64,000 nucleotides of DNA, taken from NCBI GenBank assembly GCA_963753845.1, contig CAVWEI010000025.1:62001-126000 (forward strand), written 5' to 3'. Of this stretch, positions 9,350 through 19,357 are shown piece by piece. Source of the DNA: Thiosocius sp963753845. GTDB taxonomy: Bacteria > Pseudomonadota > Gammaproteobacteria > Chromatiales > Chromatiaceae. Under the pieces are notes generated by a model. It was not told where the DNA came from and did not search any database. It saw only the letters and a program-made list of their open reading frames with translations. The translations under genes were made by a program, and so were the position numbers. Every line of letters begins with the position of its first letter. The first letter of the stretch is position 1.

Positions 9350-9616
9350 CGGGTCACGTTGCCCCTTTAGTTTGATCGCATGGCGGTTATCATATCTTTA
9401 TTCATGCTAGCATTGCACCCCGGAAGGGCCCATCCTTAACTGCGGAAAATCCGCGCATGCAACTTTACGGTGCATTGATATGTGGTGTGTGCACCCTTTG
9501 GTTGACAGCACTCCGGCGCCCGGTGCACCCTTGCGTTCTGTCGTGTTCAGTGTCTATGAGCACGGGCAAAATGCTCGCGTGCAAAGGCGCCCTTTCAACG
9601 GCTTTGGGGTGAAAGA
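9350..9616. promoter_or_regulatory. divergent control region between tagD and the glycerophosphotransferase gene
   Basis: These 267 bases separate two divergent genes that must be co-expressed to be useful, so promoters in both directions are expected. A TTGACA occurs near 9502 on the plus strand, but I see no convincing -10 at 17 bases from it. At the right end GGGGTGA (about 9606-9612) is a good ribosome binding site for the TTG start at 9617. No operator-like repeat was identified. Confidence 0.4.
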
Positions 9617-10858
9617 TTGAAAAAACCTGGCAGTGCGCCCCCTGTGAAAAAGGCCCTGGAAATCGGCGAAAATGGTGTAGCGTTGCATTTTCTGGGTCAG
9701 GCCTCGATGCGGGCCCGCAAGAACAAGGTTTGCGTCCTGTCCCCAGGCGGCTTCAGCGACAACAGCAAGTACATGTACGCCTATCTCTATTCCAACCTGA
9801 AGAAGATCGATCCCAGGCTGGAACTGTATTGGCTATGCCATTCGCCTGCGGAAAACGAGGAACTGCGCGCGGCAGGCGTGAATTCGTTTTTGTTCAGCCG
9901 AAACAGCGGTCTGTTGCAACGGTTGATCGAAACCCGGTACGTTTTCGTCTCGACGCACCATTTGGCACATTCCAGCTATTGCTATATGCAGGTCGCCCTG
10001 TCCGGCGCGACCAAGATTCAAATGTGGCATGGGGTCCCCGCTAAACATATAGCTTATCAGCTTCTGGGCAATCAGCAGCCGAACAGGTTTGCCTATTACA
10101 GCTACGATTGCCTGTCGGCCGACTATGTGACGGCAGAGTCAGAATTCGTCCGCCCTCGGTATCAGGAGGCGTTTCCGAACGCGAATATAATTGTAACCGG
10201 CAGCCCCAGAACCGACATTCTGCTTGAGGGCGGCGATGACATCCCATTTTCCGAAATCAACACCGACCCGGCGGTCATCGCCCAGATGCGCAGTGTCCGC
10301 CAGAACGGCGGCAGGGCCGTGCTCTACTGCCCGACATTCCGGGCGAAAATACAGGACAGATCCGGATTCCTGCAAGAGATCCGGAAGTTCATTGAAGGCT
10401 GTGCCAAAGACGAAAACTGTCTGTTGGTGATCAAGAACCACAAGGTCTCGGTAGATACACCGGACATCCGCGAGATGGTTCAGGCGCTGGATACAACCCG
10501 GGTGCTGATCGTCGATCCCAGGGGTGATATCTATCCTTATCTCAGGGAAGCGGAGGTGCTGGTGACGGATTATTCCTCGATCTATTATGACTATCTGCTG
10601 ACCGGGCGGCGCATAGTGTTTTTCCAGCCGGATCGCGAGGCCTATCTTGAAATACGCGACATCTATGATGAGCGGGATGTGTCGGGATACGAGGTTGGCG
10701 AATATGTCATCGATGGCGCGGACTGCGCGGCCCTGCTGAACGCAAGCGAGGACTCAAAATACGCCGCCGACAGGGAAAAGCTGACGAAGCTGATTTTCAA
10801 ATACGACAAAAGCTCCGCATGCAAGCGGGTCGTGGACAGGGTGATCCCCCGGCATTGA
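9617..10858 (+). CDS. CDP-glycerol glycerophosphotransferase (TagB/TagF family)
   Basis: Transfers glycerol phosphate from CDP-glycerol onto a polysaccharide or poly(glycerophosphate) acceptor at the cytoplasmic face of the membrane. Family motifs are all present: MWHGVPAKHIAY with the catalytic-type His, GSPRTDIL, KNHKVS, and DYSSIYYDYL near the C-terminus. At 413 residues it is a single catalytic domain. The start is TTG with a strong GGGGTGA upstream; no better start was seen. Together with tagD it implies a glycerol-phosphate-containing capsule. It is followed by decayed transposase sequence. Confidence 0.92.
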   Translation: MKKPGSAPPVKKALEIGENGVALHFLGQASMRARKNKVCVLSPGGFSDNSKYMYAYLYSNLKKIDPRLELYWLCHSPAENEELRAAGVNSFLFSRNSGLLQRLIETRYVFVSTHHLAHSSYCYMQVALSGATKIQMWHGVPAKHIAYQLLGNQQPNRFAYYSYDCLSADYVTAESEFVRPRYQEAFPNANIIVTGSPRTDILLEGGDDIPFSEINTDPAVIAQMRSVRQNGGRAVLYCPTFRAKIQDRSGFLQEIRKFIEGCAKDENCLLVIKNHKVSVDTPDIREMVQALDTTRVLIVDPRGDIYPYLREAEVLVTDYSSIYYDYLLTGRRIVFFQPDREAYLEIRDIYDERDVSGYEVGEYVIDGADCAALLNASEDSKYAADREKLTKLIFKYDKSSACKRVVDRVIPRH

Positions 10859-10942
10859 TCTCGATTCCAGCGGTCCTGGCTGGATCGGTTGCTTCCCTTC
10901 GGTTGAGGTTCCACGCCTACACGGCGGCTTCGTTGGGGCTCG

Positions 10943-11344
10943 GATGCTCGTCAGTTGTCGCCGATGATTGATGCGCTCGAGCAAAACTGCAGGTCAGTGC
11001 CTGAGCAGACGCTGGCCGACACCGGCTATCGCGGCGAGGCCGTATTCGAGGTGCTGGCCGATCGCGGCACGGATCTGATCGTATCGCCTGGCCGTTAGGG
11101 ACGCGACATCGCCTAGATTGACGCGACGAGTAAGCCGCGAACGGCGGCAATGGCCCAGAGGCTACAGAGCGCCGATGGTAAGGCTGCCTACCGGCGTCGC
11201 AAGCACATCGTCGAGCCACCAAACGGTTGGATCAAATCGGTGCCCGGGTTCCGCCAGTTCAGTGTTCGGGGCGTCGAGAAAGTACGCGCGGAATGGAAGC
11301 TGGTGACCAGGGCACTGAACCTGCGTCGGATGGCGTACCTGTGA
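10943..11344 (+). pseudogene. transposase remnant (DDE family, IS1182-like), internal stops
   Basis: One frame reads DARQLSPMIDALEQN, LADTGYRGEAVFEVLADRG and IVSPGR. It then hits two in-frame TAG codons within 25 bases (about 11096-11116) and resumes with QRLQSADGKAAYRRRKHIVE to a final TGA. The ADTGYRGE and RRKHIVEPPNGWIKSVPGFR stretches are typical of the C-terminal catalytic half of IS1182-type transposases. The N-terminal half is missing and no terminal inverted repeats were found, so this is an old fragment. It marks a recombination junction between the glycerol-phosphate genes and the polyketide synthase. Confidence 0.75.
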
Positions 11345-11680
11345 GCCACATCAGACTAAAACGCCCCCTGCGAGGCGCTGCAGCCTATCGTCAGGCTCGA
11401 ATTCGCTACGTCCCGAGCAATCTTCGGCTCTTACGACTACCGCTCCGTCAACTGCAATAGCCCCTTAAAGCCATCGGTTGGCTTTCCGCTTAGCTCAAGT
11501 GGTCTGCCGCGCAGACTCCTAGGTGGATTCCTGGCTGCTAAGGTAAAATGACGAAATCTGAATGTATACAGTAGAACTGTGATCAATCATCCATCGGAGC
11601 CCAAGTCGAAGCGGCGCACCAGGGAATGTATCCAACCGTCGACCATGCATTGTTCCGGCTGGCAGGGAAATCAATAGCGC
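11345..11680. other. 336-base gap upstream of the polyketide synthase
   Basis: No gene is visible. The promoter of the polyketide synthase operon should lie here. AGGGA at 11664-11668, 12 bases before the ATG, is the only ribosome binding site candidate and is rather distant. A CTG-N8-CAG pair near 11556 resembles a LexA box but has the wrong spacing. Confidence 0.4.
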
Positions 11681-14600
11681 ATGAGTGAAAAAATTGCAGT
11701 CGTCGGATATTCCTGCCGGTTACCCGGGGGTAGATTCAGCGAACTTTGGGCAAGACTTTGCGACGGGGAGGATCTCGTCACTGAGATACCGCCGGACCGC
11801 TGGGCTGTGGAGACGTATTCGCACCCGAGCAAGTCGCAGCCCGGAACGGCGTATACGGCCCGGGCAGGTACGATCGGGGATGTGAGCGGGTTCGATGCGG
11901 CGTTCTTTGGGATCTCGCCGCGTGAAGCGGCGCAAATGGACCCGCAGCAACGTATTTTGCTGGAGTTGGCCTGGGAGGCCTTCGAGATCGGGGGAGTGAC
12001 ACTTTCTTCCGTGAAAGGTGCCTTGGGAGGAGTGTTTCTCGGGTTTTCCAGCTCAGATTGGTCTTACAGGCGTGCCGATGATCTGGCGTCGTTCGATGCC
12101 ACGTCGATGACCGGTCAGACCGGCAGTGTTGCGGCCAACCGGATTTCGTATCAGCTCGACCTGCGTGGCCCCAGCATGGCGGTCGACACGGCGTGCTCCT
12201 CATCCCTGGTGGCGTTTCACCAGGCCTGCCGCTCGATTCAGGCGGGGGAATCTGAATTTGCGCTCGCGGGCGCGATCACTTTGCATCTGCATCCTCTCCC
12301 TTTTGTAGGCTTTGCCCGTGCCTCGATGTTGTCGCCCAGAGGGGTCTGCAACGTTTTTGACGCCCGCGGGGACGGTTATGTACGTTCCGAGGGGGGCGGG
12401 ATGTTCTTACTCAAGCCTTTGAAGAAAGCCATTGCTGATGGCAACACGATCTACGGCGTTGTTGCGGGCACGGGGGTGAATTGCGACGGCCGTACGAACG
12501 GGATCACGGTACCTGGCCTTGAGACCCAAACAGCGTTGCTGCGGGATGTCTACCGAAGAGCCGGAATCCACCCATCGGAAGTTGACTATGTCGAGGCTCA
12601 CGGCACCGGCACGCCAGTGGGTGATCCTATTGAATGCGGCTCGATAGGTATGGAGATCGGATGTAACCGGCCCAAGGATGCGCCGCTGCTGATAGGGTCT
12701 GTCAAGAGCAACATGGGACACTTGGAAACCGCATCCGGTGTTGCTGGTCTGGCCAAGGCCATCCTTTGCCTGCAGCATCGGCAAGTCCCACCGACCATCA
12801 ACCTGAATATACCGAATCCCAACTTAAGGCTTGATGATTGGAATCTGAGGGTCGTTACGAAAAACACCCCTCTCGATCCCACCAAGCGTCTCACGATCGG
12901 TGTCAACTCCTTTGGCTTTGGCGGCGCCAACGCGCATGTGGTGTTGCAGACTGCAGACAAAGACCCGGTTGCCGCGCCAGGAGAAGACGCATCTGATCAC
13001 GATGTAACGAATCTTCCGCTCGTTGTCTCCGGGCGCGGTGAGGCAGCGGTAAGGGCGGCGGCTGGACAACTCGCAGCCCATATTGAGGATCACCCCGATA
13101 CCGCGATATACGACATCGCCTACAGCGCTGCAGTCCACCGCGACTGGCACCCGGATCGTGCAATCGTTTTTGCCGGGGATGCTGCGGCGCAATTGAATGG
13201 CTTGAAGGAGTATGCCGGCGGCGGGTTACCGGTCGGCGTGGTCAGTGGCAAGACCTTGGCGAACGCATCCAACCCGGTTTTCGTTTTCTCTGGAAATGGC
13301 TCTCAATGGGCCGGTATGGGGCAGGATCTGCTGGACCACTCAGAGGTGTTCCACAATGCGGTGCGTGCAGTTGATGCCATTTTCACACAGTACGCGGACT
13401 TCTCCATTTTGGAAGAACTCAGCAACGGTATCACTGAGCAACGGCTGGAATTGACCGAAGTTGCCCAGCCGGCCTTGTTCGCCGTCCAGGTTGGTATTAC
13501 CGAAATGCTGCGTGACCTCGGTGCCGAACCGGCTGCGATGCTCGGCCATAGTGTGGGCGAAGTGGCTGCCGCCTGGGCATGCGGGGCCTTGACTCTGAAA
13601 CAGGCGGTCCGCGTGATCTTCCAGCGCAGCCAGCAGCAAGGCAGCACCAAGGGAGGTGGTGCAATGACCGCTGTTGGCCTGGGTGAACAAGCTTGTGGCG
13701 ATCTTCTACGGGAGCTCGCTCCGGATGGACGCATCGTGATCGCTGGCATCAACAGCCCGCGCGGTGCGACGGTGGCCGGCTCGGTAGCGGATTTGAACAG
13801 GCTTGAGGCGGCGCTTGCGGAGCGCGAGGTCTTCTATCGCCGTTTGGGTTTGGACTATGCTTTTCATAGTCCGGCGATGGATCCTATTCGTACGTCCCTG
13901 GAACGAGATCTGGCAGGCCTGAAACCCAGTACGGGTCAGAAGTTGTTCTATTCAACGGTCACGGGTGGGCGCCTGCCTGGCAACAAACTTGATGCGGAGT
14001 ACTGGTGGCGGAATATCCGCGAGCCTGTGCGCTTTCAGGGTGCTATCGATGCCTTGATCGCTGATGGCTACAATCTTTTTGTCGAGATTGGTCCGCACGC
14101 CGTACTGCGCACCTACATCAATGATTGTTTGCGCGCCGCCTCGATCGAGGGCAGGGTCGGTTCCACCCTGCAGCGGGACGACGGCGGCCCAGGGCGGGTC
14201 CAAGCCGCATTCTATCAATTGCTGGTGGACGGTGCGCCGTTCGACCCGCGCAGCCTGTTTCCCAGCAAAGGCTGCTTCGTCGATATCCCCACCTATCCGT
14301 GGCAGCGGGAGCATTTTTGGCACCCGGTGACGTCCGCGGGCTACAACCTCATCAACCGTTACAACGAGCATCCACTCCTCGGTTACCGTCTGCGCGAAAA
14401 CGATACCGAATGGGAGAATCAACTCGATACCTCGAGGTACAGCAACCTGGCCGACCATGTCGTTGGCGACATGGCGGTCTTTCCGGCGGCCGGTTTCGTG
14501 GAGATGGCGCTAGCTGCAGCAGACCTGTGGTTCGGCAAACACCCCCGAAAGACGGCGGCCAGCGAAGTCGCACCTGCGGATTTTTCGCCGCAAGAGATTG

Positions 14601-17600
14601 AGGAACTCGAGATTCTCGCACCATTGCTGCTGGAGGATGAGTCGGCAAGGACAGTGCGCTTTAGCATCGATCCCGGCGACGGTCGATTCAGCATCCGTAG
14701 TCGACAGTACCTCGGCGAGGATCCCTGGCAGTTGCACGTGGTTGGGCGCCTGCTTGGTGCACCGATCGGCGTTGGCTCAACTCCCAAACTGAGGCTTCCG
14801 GCACGTGAGGTTGATACCAGCGGCGATTGGCACTACACCCTGACCGCGAGGGTGGGTCTCGACTACGGGCCTGCCTATAGATCGGTGACCGGCTTATGGC
14901 TTGGCGACAAACAGGTCACCGCGCGCCTCTCGGCACCGCAAGAAGTTGTTCACGAACTGCACACGAATCTGTTGCACCCCACCTTTTTGGATGGTTGTTT
15001 TCAGCTGTTGGTCGACATCCTGCGGGATGAGATAACTGATCGTGGCGGCGTAGCCTTCGTACCGGTCAAGGTGGGGCGCCTACGTTTGCATCGCCCCGGA
15101 CTTGAGGTCAGTCACGCTCGTGCAACTTTGCTGCGCCGCAGTCCACGTTCGATAGTGGCAAACTTCGAGCTATACGACGCTGGCGGTGACCTGGTGGCCG
15201 ATCTCAAACAGGTTCGTTTTCGTGCCGTGCTGCTGCGTCGCGCTGTTGTGGAGCACACCGGATACCTGCGGTTCGAATCTGTACCCAGGCCCCTCTCCGC
15301 GCCCCGGTCTCCCGTGCTGCCGGCGAATGGGCGGCTGCCGGCCGTATGCTCTCGCCGGTTGCACGAGGCGGGCCGCGTGGCGGCGCGCCACCGGTATTAC
15401 GACGAAGTGGAGCCGCTTCTGGATGTGCTGTGTGCAGCCTTCGCCCAGCAGGCGTTGCGCCGACTCTGTGCGAATCATGGAGTCGTCGCTGTAGAGCAGC
15501 TCGTGACTGCTGGGGCCGTGACCTCCAGATTTGCCCCCTACCTGCAAAATCTGGTCGCAATGCTCCAGGAAGATGGCGTGCTGGAACCTGCCGGTGAGGG
15601 GCTGGTCTGGTCGAGTCATACGGAACTGCCGACACCCACGTCGATTTGGACCAGCTTGCTGGGCGATTATCCGGACTATTCTGCGGAGATCCTTACACTC
15701 GGACGAGTCGGTGAGCATCTGAGCTCAGTGTTAAGTGGCGAACTTGCCGCGGAGTCTTTGTCGCCGGAGGATCCGGAGCATCCGATGCAGGCCCATTATT
15801 TCAGTGGCTCGCCATCGGTGCGGGCCGGAAATCTGGCGATTGTGGAGATGATCATTTCTGCAGTGGCTGCGCTGCCACATGGTGAGCGTTTGCGGGTGTT
15901 GGAGTTTACCCGTGGCCGATCTCAGGTGGCGGCTCAGCTTTTACCAGATCTGGATCTGGATCGTTGCGATTTCGTGTTGGTGTCCACTGACAAAGTGGTG
16001 CTGGAGGGTGCAGAGCCTTTGGCGGAAAGATACCCGGGGATAGAGATTCAACTGCTGGATCTGGGGCAATCGCGACCTGCTGATCATTTTGACATTGTAC
16101 TGCTGAGCCAGGAACTTGCGTTTGCGCCAGACCCTGATCGCCTGTTGCAGGCGATGGTTGGGCTGATGTCTCCCGGTGGTTTGCTGGTGGTTGCCGAACA
16201 GCCATCTTCCCGCTGGTCTGAAATGGTTTTCGGATTGCGGCCCGACTGGTGGCGCTCAGGCACCGGGCGTCCGATACCGAAGCCGCGTTCGGCGTTCGCC
16301 TGGTCTGCCCTGCTGGCCCAGCACGGCGTGACCGATGTGAATGTCGTCCATGACCTGCCGGATGCCAAAGACGGCCCCTACTTGCTGCTGGGGCGGGCAA
16401 GTCAGGCATTGACAATCTCTGATGCCCCCCTGGCAGCCTCCGATGCTTGCTGGCTGATCCTTCAAGACGCCGAAGGGGAGGGTGCTGTTCTGGCCGATCT
16501 GCTGGCGGCGAGACTGCGGGCTGTGGGGCAGCACCCATGCATGGCAGTGGCCGGCAAGCCGCATGATGAGGACGGCGACATTTATTCCGTGAGCGCCGAC
16601 GACGCAAAAAGCATTCAGCGGATGTTGGAGCGCTTGCGGGAAAGCCACGGCGATCCCGACGGTATCGTTTTGTTGCACGGCCTGCCGCTTGGTCCGACCA
16701 ATGTCGATGCAGCAGGGGATCGTTGCGTGGTGGCTGCAGAATTGGCGAAGGCCTGTGCCGGTATGGGTATCAGGCCACACCTGCTTCTGGTTACGGCTGG
16801 TGCCACTGCAGACCTGGTGCCTGGGGCGCGCTTTGCACCAATAGTTGATGCCGCGTTGTGGGGTTTCGGGCGGACGCTGATGAACGAGTTCCCCGATACG
16901 CGCATTCGCCTGGTGGAAGTCGCTGACCCGCATGACATGGAGGACGCTGCGGGAGCGCTTATCAGTGAGATGCTGTCCCCGGACGCTGAGGACGAGGTTA
17001 TCTACGCATCCAGCGGGCGCTTTGTCCCACGTTTGCGCACCGTGTCGCTCGGCGAACTGGCCAGCGAAGGGGGTCAGCAGCCTTTGGATCCGCACGTGGC
17101 CCGGCTGGATTTCGGTACTCCGGGGCCATTGAAACACCTTATGTGGAGGCCAGTTGCACTGCCTGCACCTGACCATGAGCAGGTGGAAATTGAAGTGCAT
17201 TCGGCTGGATTGAACTTCCGGGACATCATGTATGCCATGGGGTTGTTGTCCGACGAGGCAGTTGAGAGCGGCTTTGCCGGCCCAACTCTTGGCATGGAGT
17301 TGGCCGGCGTGATAACGGCCGTTGGCAGCGATGTGACCGAAATGGCGGTCGGTGATGAGGTGATCGCGTTTGCGCCCGCCAGTTTTGCGCAACGCGTAGT
17401 GACCCCGGTTGCGGCGGTGGCGCGCAAGCCGGCCGAATGGTCCTTCAATGCCGCGGCCACGGTGCCCACTACTTTCTTTACAGCCTATTATGCGCTCGAC
17501 TATCTGGGGAAACTGGAAGAAGGAGAGCGGCTCTTGATCCACGGGGCCGCAGGCGGGGTTGGTCTTGCGGCCATCCAGTTGGGCAAGGCAATGGGTGCCG

Positions 17601-19357
17601 AAATTTTTGCCACGGCGGGGAGTGATGCCAAACGTGATGTGGTCCGCCTGCTGGGCGCAGACCACGTGATGGATTCACGCTCGCTGGCTTTCGCCGACAA
17701 AGTGTTGGAACTAACCGATGGTGAGGGCGTGGACGTCGTTCTCAATTCATTGGCGGGGGAGGCGATCAACCGGAATCTGGGTGTTCTAAGGCCTTTCGGT
17801 CGTTTCCTGGAACTTGGGAAGCGCGACTTCTATGAGAATACTCGGATCGGATTGCGGCCATTCCGAAATAATATTTCCTATTTTGGCATCGATGCGGATC
17901 AGCTGATGGCGGACCGCCCGGCACTGACGCGCAGGCTTTTTGGGGAATTGATGCGTCTGTTTGAGGACGGCACGCTCAAACCATTGCCTTATCGCGCCTT
18001 TCCAGCCGCGCAGGCTGTCGAGGCTTTTCGTTACATGCAGCAATCCCGGCAGATTGGCAAGGTGGTGCTGGACTTCGAAGATGGCGTGGGCCCGCTGGAG
18101 ATCCCTGTACCGGAACCACTGCCATTCGAACTGTCCGCCGCAGGCACTTATCTGATTACGGGAGGTATGCGGGGTTTCGGTCTGGAAACAGCGCGGTGGC
18201 TGGCTGGCAAGGGTGCCCGCCATTTGGTATTGCTCAGCCGCCGAGGCGCAGCAGACGAGGAGGCCGCGCAAACCATCGAAGCATTGCAGCGCGAGGGCGT
18301 GCATGTGCGCGCCGTGTCATGCGATGTCGCCGACAGAGCAGCGTTGGCGGTGGTATTCGATGATATTGCGAAAGAAATGCCGCCGGTGCGCGGTATCGTG
18401 CACGCGGCGATGGTTATCGACGACGGGTTGGTGCGCAGCTTGAGTCCCGAGCGTATTCGCAAAGTCCTTGCCCCGAAAATACTGGGGGCACACCATCTTG
18501 ATGAACTCAGCCGCGACCTGGAACTCGATATCTTTGTCCTCTACTCATCTGTCACCACGTTGTTCGGCAACCCTGGCCAGGCCAGCTACGTGGCGGCGAA
18601 CCGTTACCTCGAAGCCCTGGCACATGCACGGCGTACATCCGGTCTGCCGGCGGTGTGTGTAAGTTGGGGCGCCATTGACGATGTCGGTTACCTGGCCCGT
18701 AACAGCGAGATCAAAGAGGCACTGCAGTCGCGCATGGGTGGGGCGGCTCTGACTTCGGCCGAAGCGCTGCATGCCCTGGAACATTTGCTCGCGCGCGATT
18801 TTTCGGGCCTGGGCGTAATGGAGCTGGACTGGAACGCATTGAGACGCTTCCTTCCAACCGCGCTGTCGCCGAAATATCAAGACTTGGCACAACGGGTTGA
18901 AGAGGCCAGTGCGGATGCCGAAGGCTTGGAACAGGTGCATCGTTGGCTGGAAGAGATGGATGATGACGAGCTATCGGAGGCGCTGTGCGACGCGCTCAAA
19001 AAGGAGGTTGGTGAGATCCTGCACGTCTCGCCCGAGCGCATCGAGGATGATCGCTCGCTATATGATCTTGGTATGGATTCCCTGATGGGCATGGAGCTGG
19101 TGGCGGCAGTGGAAGCGCGTTTTGGCGTGACATTGCCGGTGATGGCACTCAGCGAAGGCCTGACAGTGGCTCGACTGGTCGAGAATATCGTGCATCAGCT
19201 TCGAGCCCCTCATGATGGAGATGAGGATGATACCCGTGAACTTGTTACGAGGATCGCGATGCAGCATGCGAGCGCTGATGAGACGGCAATGATCGAGGAT
19301 GTGGCGATGGCGCTGGATTCAAAGAAGAGCGGCCCACGATCATTGACGGACAGCTGA
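11681..19357 (+). CDS. type I polyketide synthase, single reducing module (RkpA-like)
   Basis: Giant cytoplasmic synthase that should build a reduced acyl chain iteratively. Domains in order (approximate residues): ketosynthase 1-425 (DTACSSSL, EAHGTGT, KSNMGHLE); acyltransferase 530-830 (GHSVGE near 620, YAFHS near 725); dehydratase 895-1170 (HVVGDMAVFP, then HPTFLDGCFQ); methyltransferase-like region 1230-1560; pseudo-ketoreductase 1585-1770; enoyl reductase 1805-2140 (HGAAGGVG); ketoreductase 2155-2400 (GGMRGFG, YSSVTTLFG, QASYVAANR); acyl carrier 2410-2490 (GMDSL, Ser near 2464); and a 65-residue polar tail. There is no thioesterase. At the SAM-binding position of the methyltransferase it reads LEFTRGRS, so that domain is probably inactive. 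Its stop overlaps the start of an alpha-oxoamine synthase (TGATG). The size and partner match rhizobial RkpA, required for Kps-type K antigen. Confidence 0.93.
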   Translation: MSEKIAVVGYSCRLPGGRFSELWARLCDGEDLVTEIPPDRWAVETYSHPSKSQPGTAYTARAGTIGDVSGFDAAFFGISPREAAQMDPQQRILLELAWEAFEIGGVTLSSVKGALGGVFLGFSSSDWSYRRADDLASFDATSMTGQTGSVAANRISYQLDLRGPSMAVDTACSSSLVAFHQACRSIQAGESEFALAGAITLHLHPLPFVGFARASMLSPRGVCNVFDARGDGYVRSEGGGMFLLKPLKKAIADGNTIYGVVAGTGVNCDGRTNGITVPGLETQTALLRDVYRRAGIHPSEVDYVEAHGTGTPVGDPIECGSIGMEIGCNRPKDAPLLIGSVKSNMGHLETASGVAGLAKAILCLQHRQVPPTINLNIPNPNLRLDDWNLRVVTKNTPLDPTKRLTIGVNSFGFGGANAHVVLQTADKDPVAAPGEDASDHDVTNLPLVVSGRGEAAVRAAAGQLAAHIEDHPDTAIYDIAYSAAVHRDWHPDRAIVFAGDAAAQLNGLKEYAGGGLPVGVVSGKTLANASNPVFVFSGNGSQWAGMGQDLLDHSEVFHNAVRAVDAIFTQYADFSILEELSNGITEQRLELTEVAQPALFAVQVGITEMLRDLGAEPAAMLGHSVGEVAAAWACGALTLKQAVRVIFQRSQQQGSTKGGGAMTAVGLGEQACGDLLRELAPDGRIVIAGINSPRGATVAGSVADLNRLEAALAEREVFYRRLGLDYAFHSPAMDPIRTSLERDLAGLKPSTGQKLFYSTVTGGRLPGNKLDAEYWWRNIREPVRFQGAIDALIADGYNLFVEIGPHAVLRTYINDCLRAASIEGRVGSTLQRDDGGPGRVQAAFYQLLVDGAPFDPRSLFPSKGCFVDIPTYPWQREHFWHPVTSAGYNLINRYNEHPLLGYRLRENDTEWENQLDTSRYSNLADHVVGDMAVFPAAGFVEMALAAADLWFGKHPRKTAASEVAPADFSPQEIEELEILAPLLLEDESARTVRFSIDPGDGRFSIRSRQYLGEDPWQLHVVGRLLGAPIGVGSTPKLRLPAREVDTSGDWHYTLTARVGLDYGPAYRSVTGLWLGDKQVTARLSAPQEVVHELHTNLLHPTFLDGCFQLLVDILRDEITDRGGVAFVPVKVGRLRLHRPGLEVSHARATLLRRSPRSIVANFELYDAGGDLVADLKQVRFRAVLLRRAVVEHTGYLRFESVPRPLSAPRSPVLPANGRLPAVCSRRLHEAGRVAARHRYYDEVEPLLDVLCAAFAQQALRRLCANHGVVAVEQLVTAGAVTSRFAPYLQNLVAMLQEDGVLEPAGEGLVWSSHTELPTPTSIWTSLLGDYPDYSAEILTLGRVGEHLSSVLSGELAAESLSPEDPEHPMQAHYFSGSPSVRAGNLAIVEMIISAVAALPHGERLRVLEFTRGRSQVAAQLLPDLDLDRCDFVLVSTDKVVLEGAEPLAERYPGIEIQLLDLGQSRPADHFDIVLLSQELAFAPDPDRLLQAMVGLMSPGGLLVVAEQPSSRWSEMVFGLRPDWWRSGTGRPIPKPRSAFAWSALLAQHGVTDVNVVHDLPDAKDGPYLLLGRASQALTISDAPLAASDACWLILQDAEGEGAVLADLLAARLRAVGQHPCMAVAGKPHDEDGDIYSVSADDAKSIQRMLERLRESHGDPDGIVLLHGLPLGPTNVDAAGDRCVVAAELAKACAGMGIRPHLLLVTAGATADLVPGARFAPIVDAALWGFGRTLMNEFPDTRIRLVEVADPHDMEDAAGALISEMLSPDAEDEVIYASSGRFVPRLRTVSLGELASEGGQQPLDPHVARLDFGTPGPLKHLMWRPVALPAPDHEQVEIEVHSAGLNFRDIMYAMGLLSDEAVESGFAGPTLGMELAGVITAVGSDVTEMAVGDEVIAFAPASFAQRVVTPVAAVARKPAEWSFNAAATVPTTFFTAYYALDYLGKLEEGERLLIHGAAGGVGLAAIQLGKAMGAEIFATAGSDAKRDVVRLLGADHVMDSRSLAFADKVLELTDGEGVDVVLNSLAGEAINRNLGVLRPFGRFLELGKRDFYENTRIGLRPFRNNISYFGIDADQLMADRPALTRRLFGELMRLFEDGTLKPLPYRAFPAAQAVEAFRYMQQSRQIGKVVLDFEDGVGPLEIPVPEPLPFELSAAGTYLITGGMRGFGLETARWLAGKGARHLVLLSRRGAADEEAAQTIEALQREGVHVRAVSCDVADRAALAVVFDDIAKEMPPVRGIVHAAMVIDDGLVRSLSPERIRKVLAPKILGAHHLDELSRDLELDIFVLYSSVTTLFGNPGQASYVAANRYLEALAHARRTSGLPAVCVSWGAIDDVGYLARNSEIKEALQSRMGGAALTSAEALHALEHLLARDFSGLGVMELDWNALRRFLPTALSPKYQDLAQRVEEASADAEGLEQVHRWLEEMDDDELSEALCDALKKEVGEILHVSPERIEDDRSLYDLGMDSLMGMELVAAVEARFGVTLPVMALSEGLTVARLVENIVHQLRAPHDGDEDDTRELVTRIAMQHASADETAMIEDVAMALDSKKSGPRSLTDS

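Noticed and set aside
11556..11569. Possible LexA box (CTG-N8-CAG)
   Set aside because: LexA sites need CTG-N10-CAG; the spacing is two bases short.
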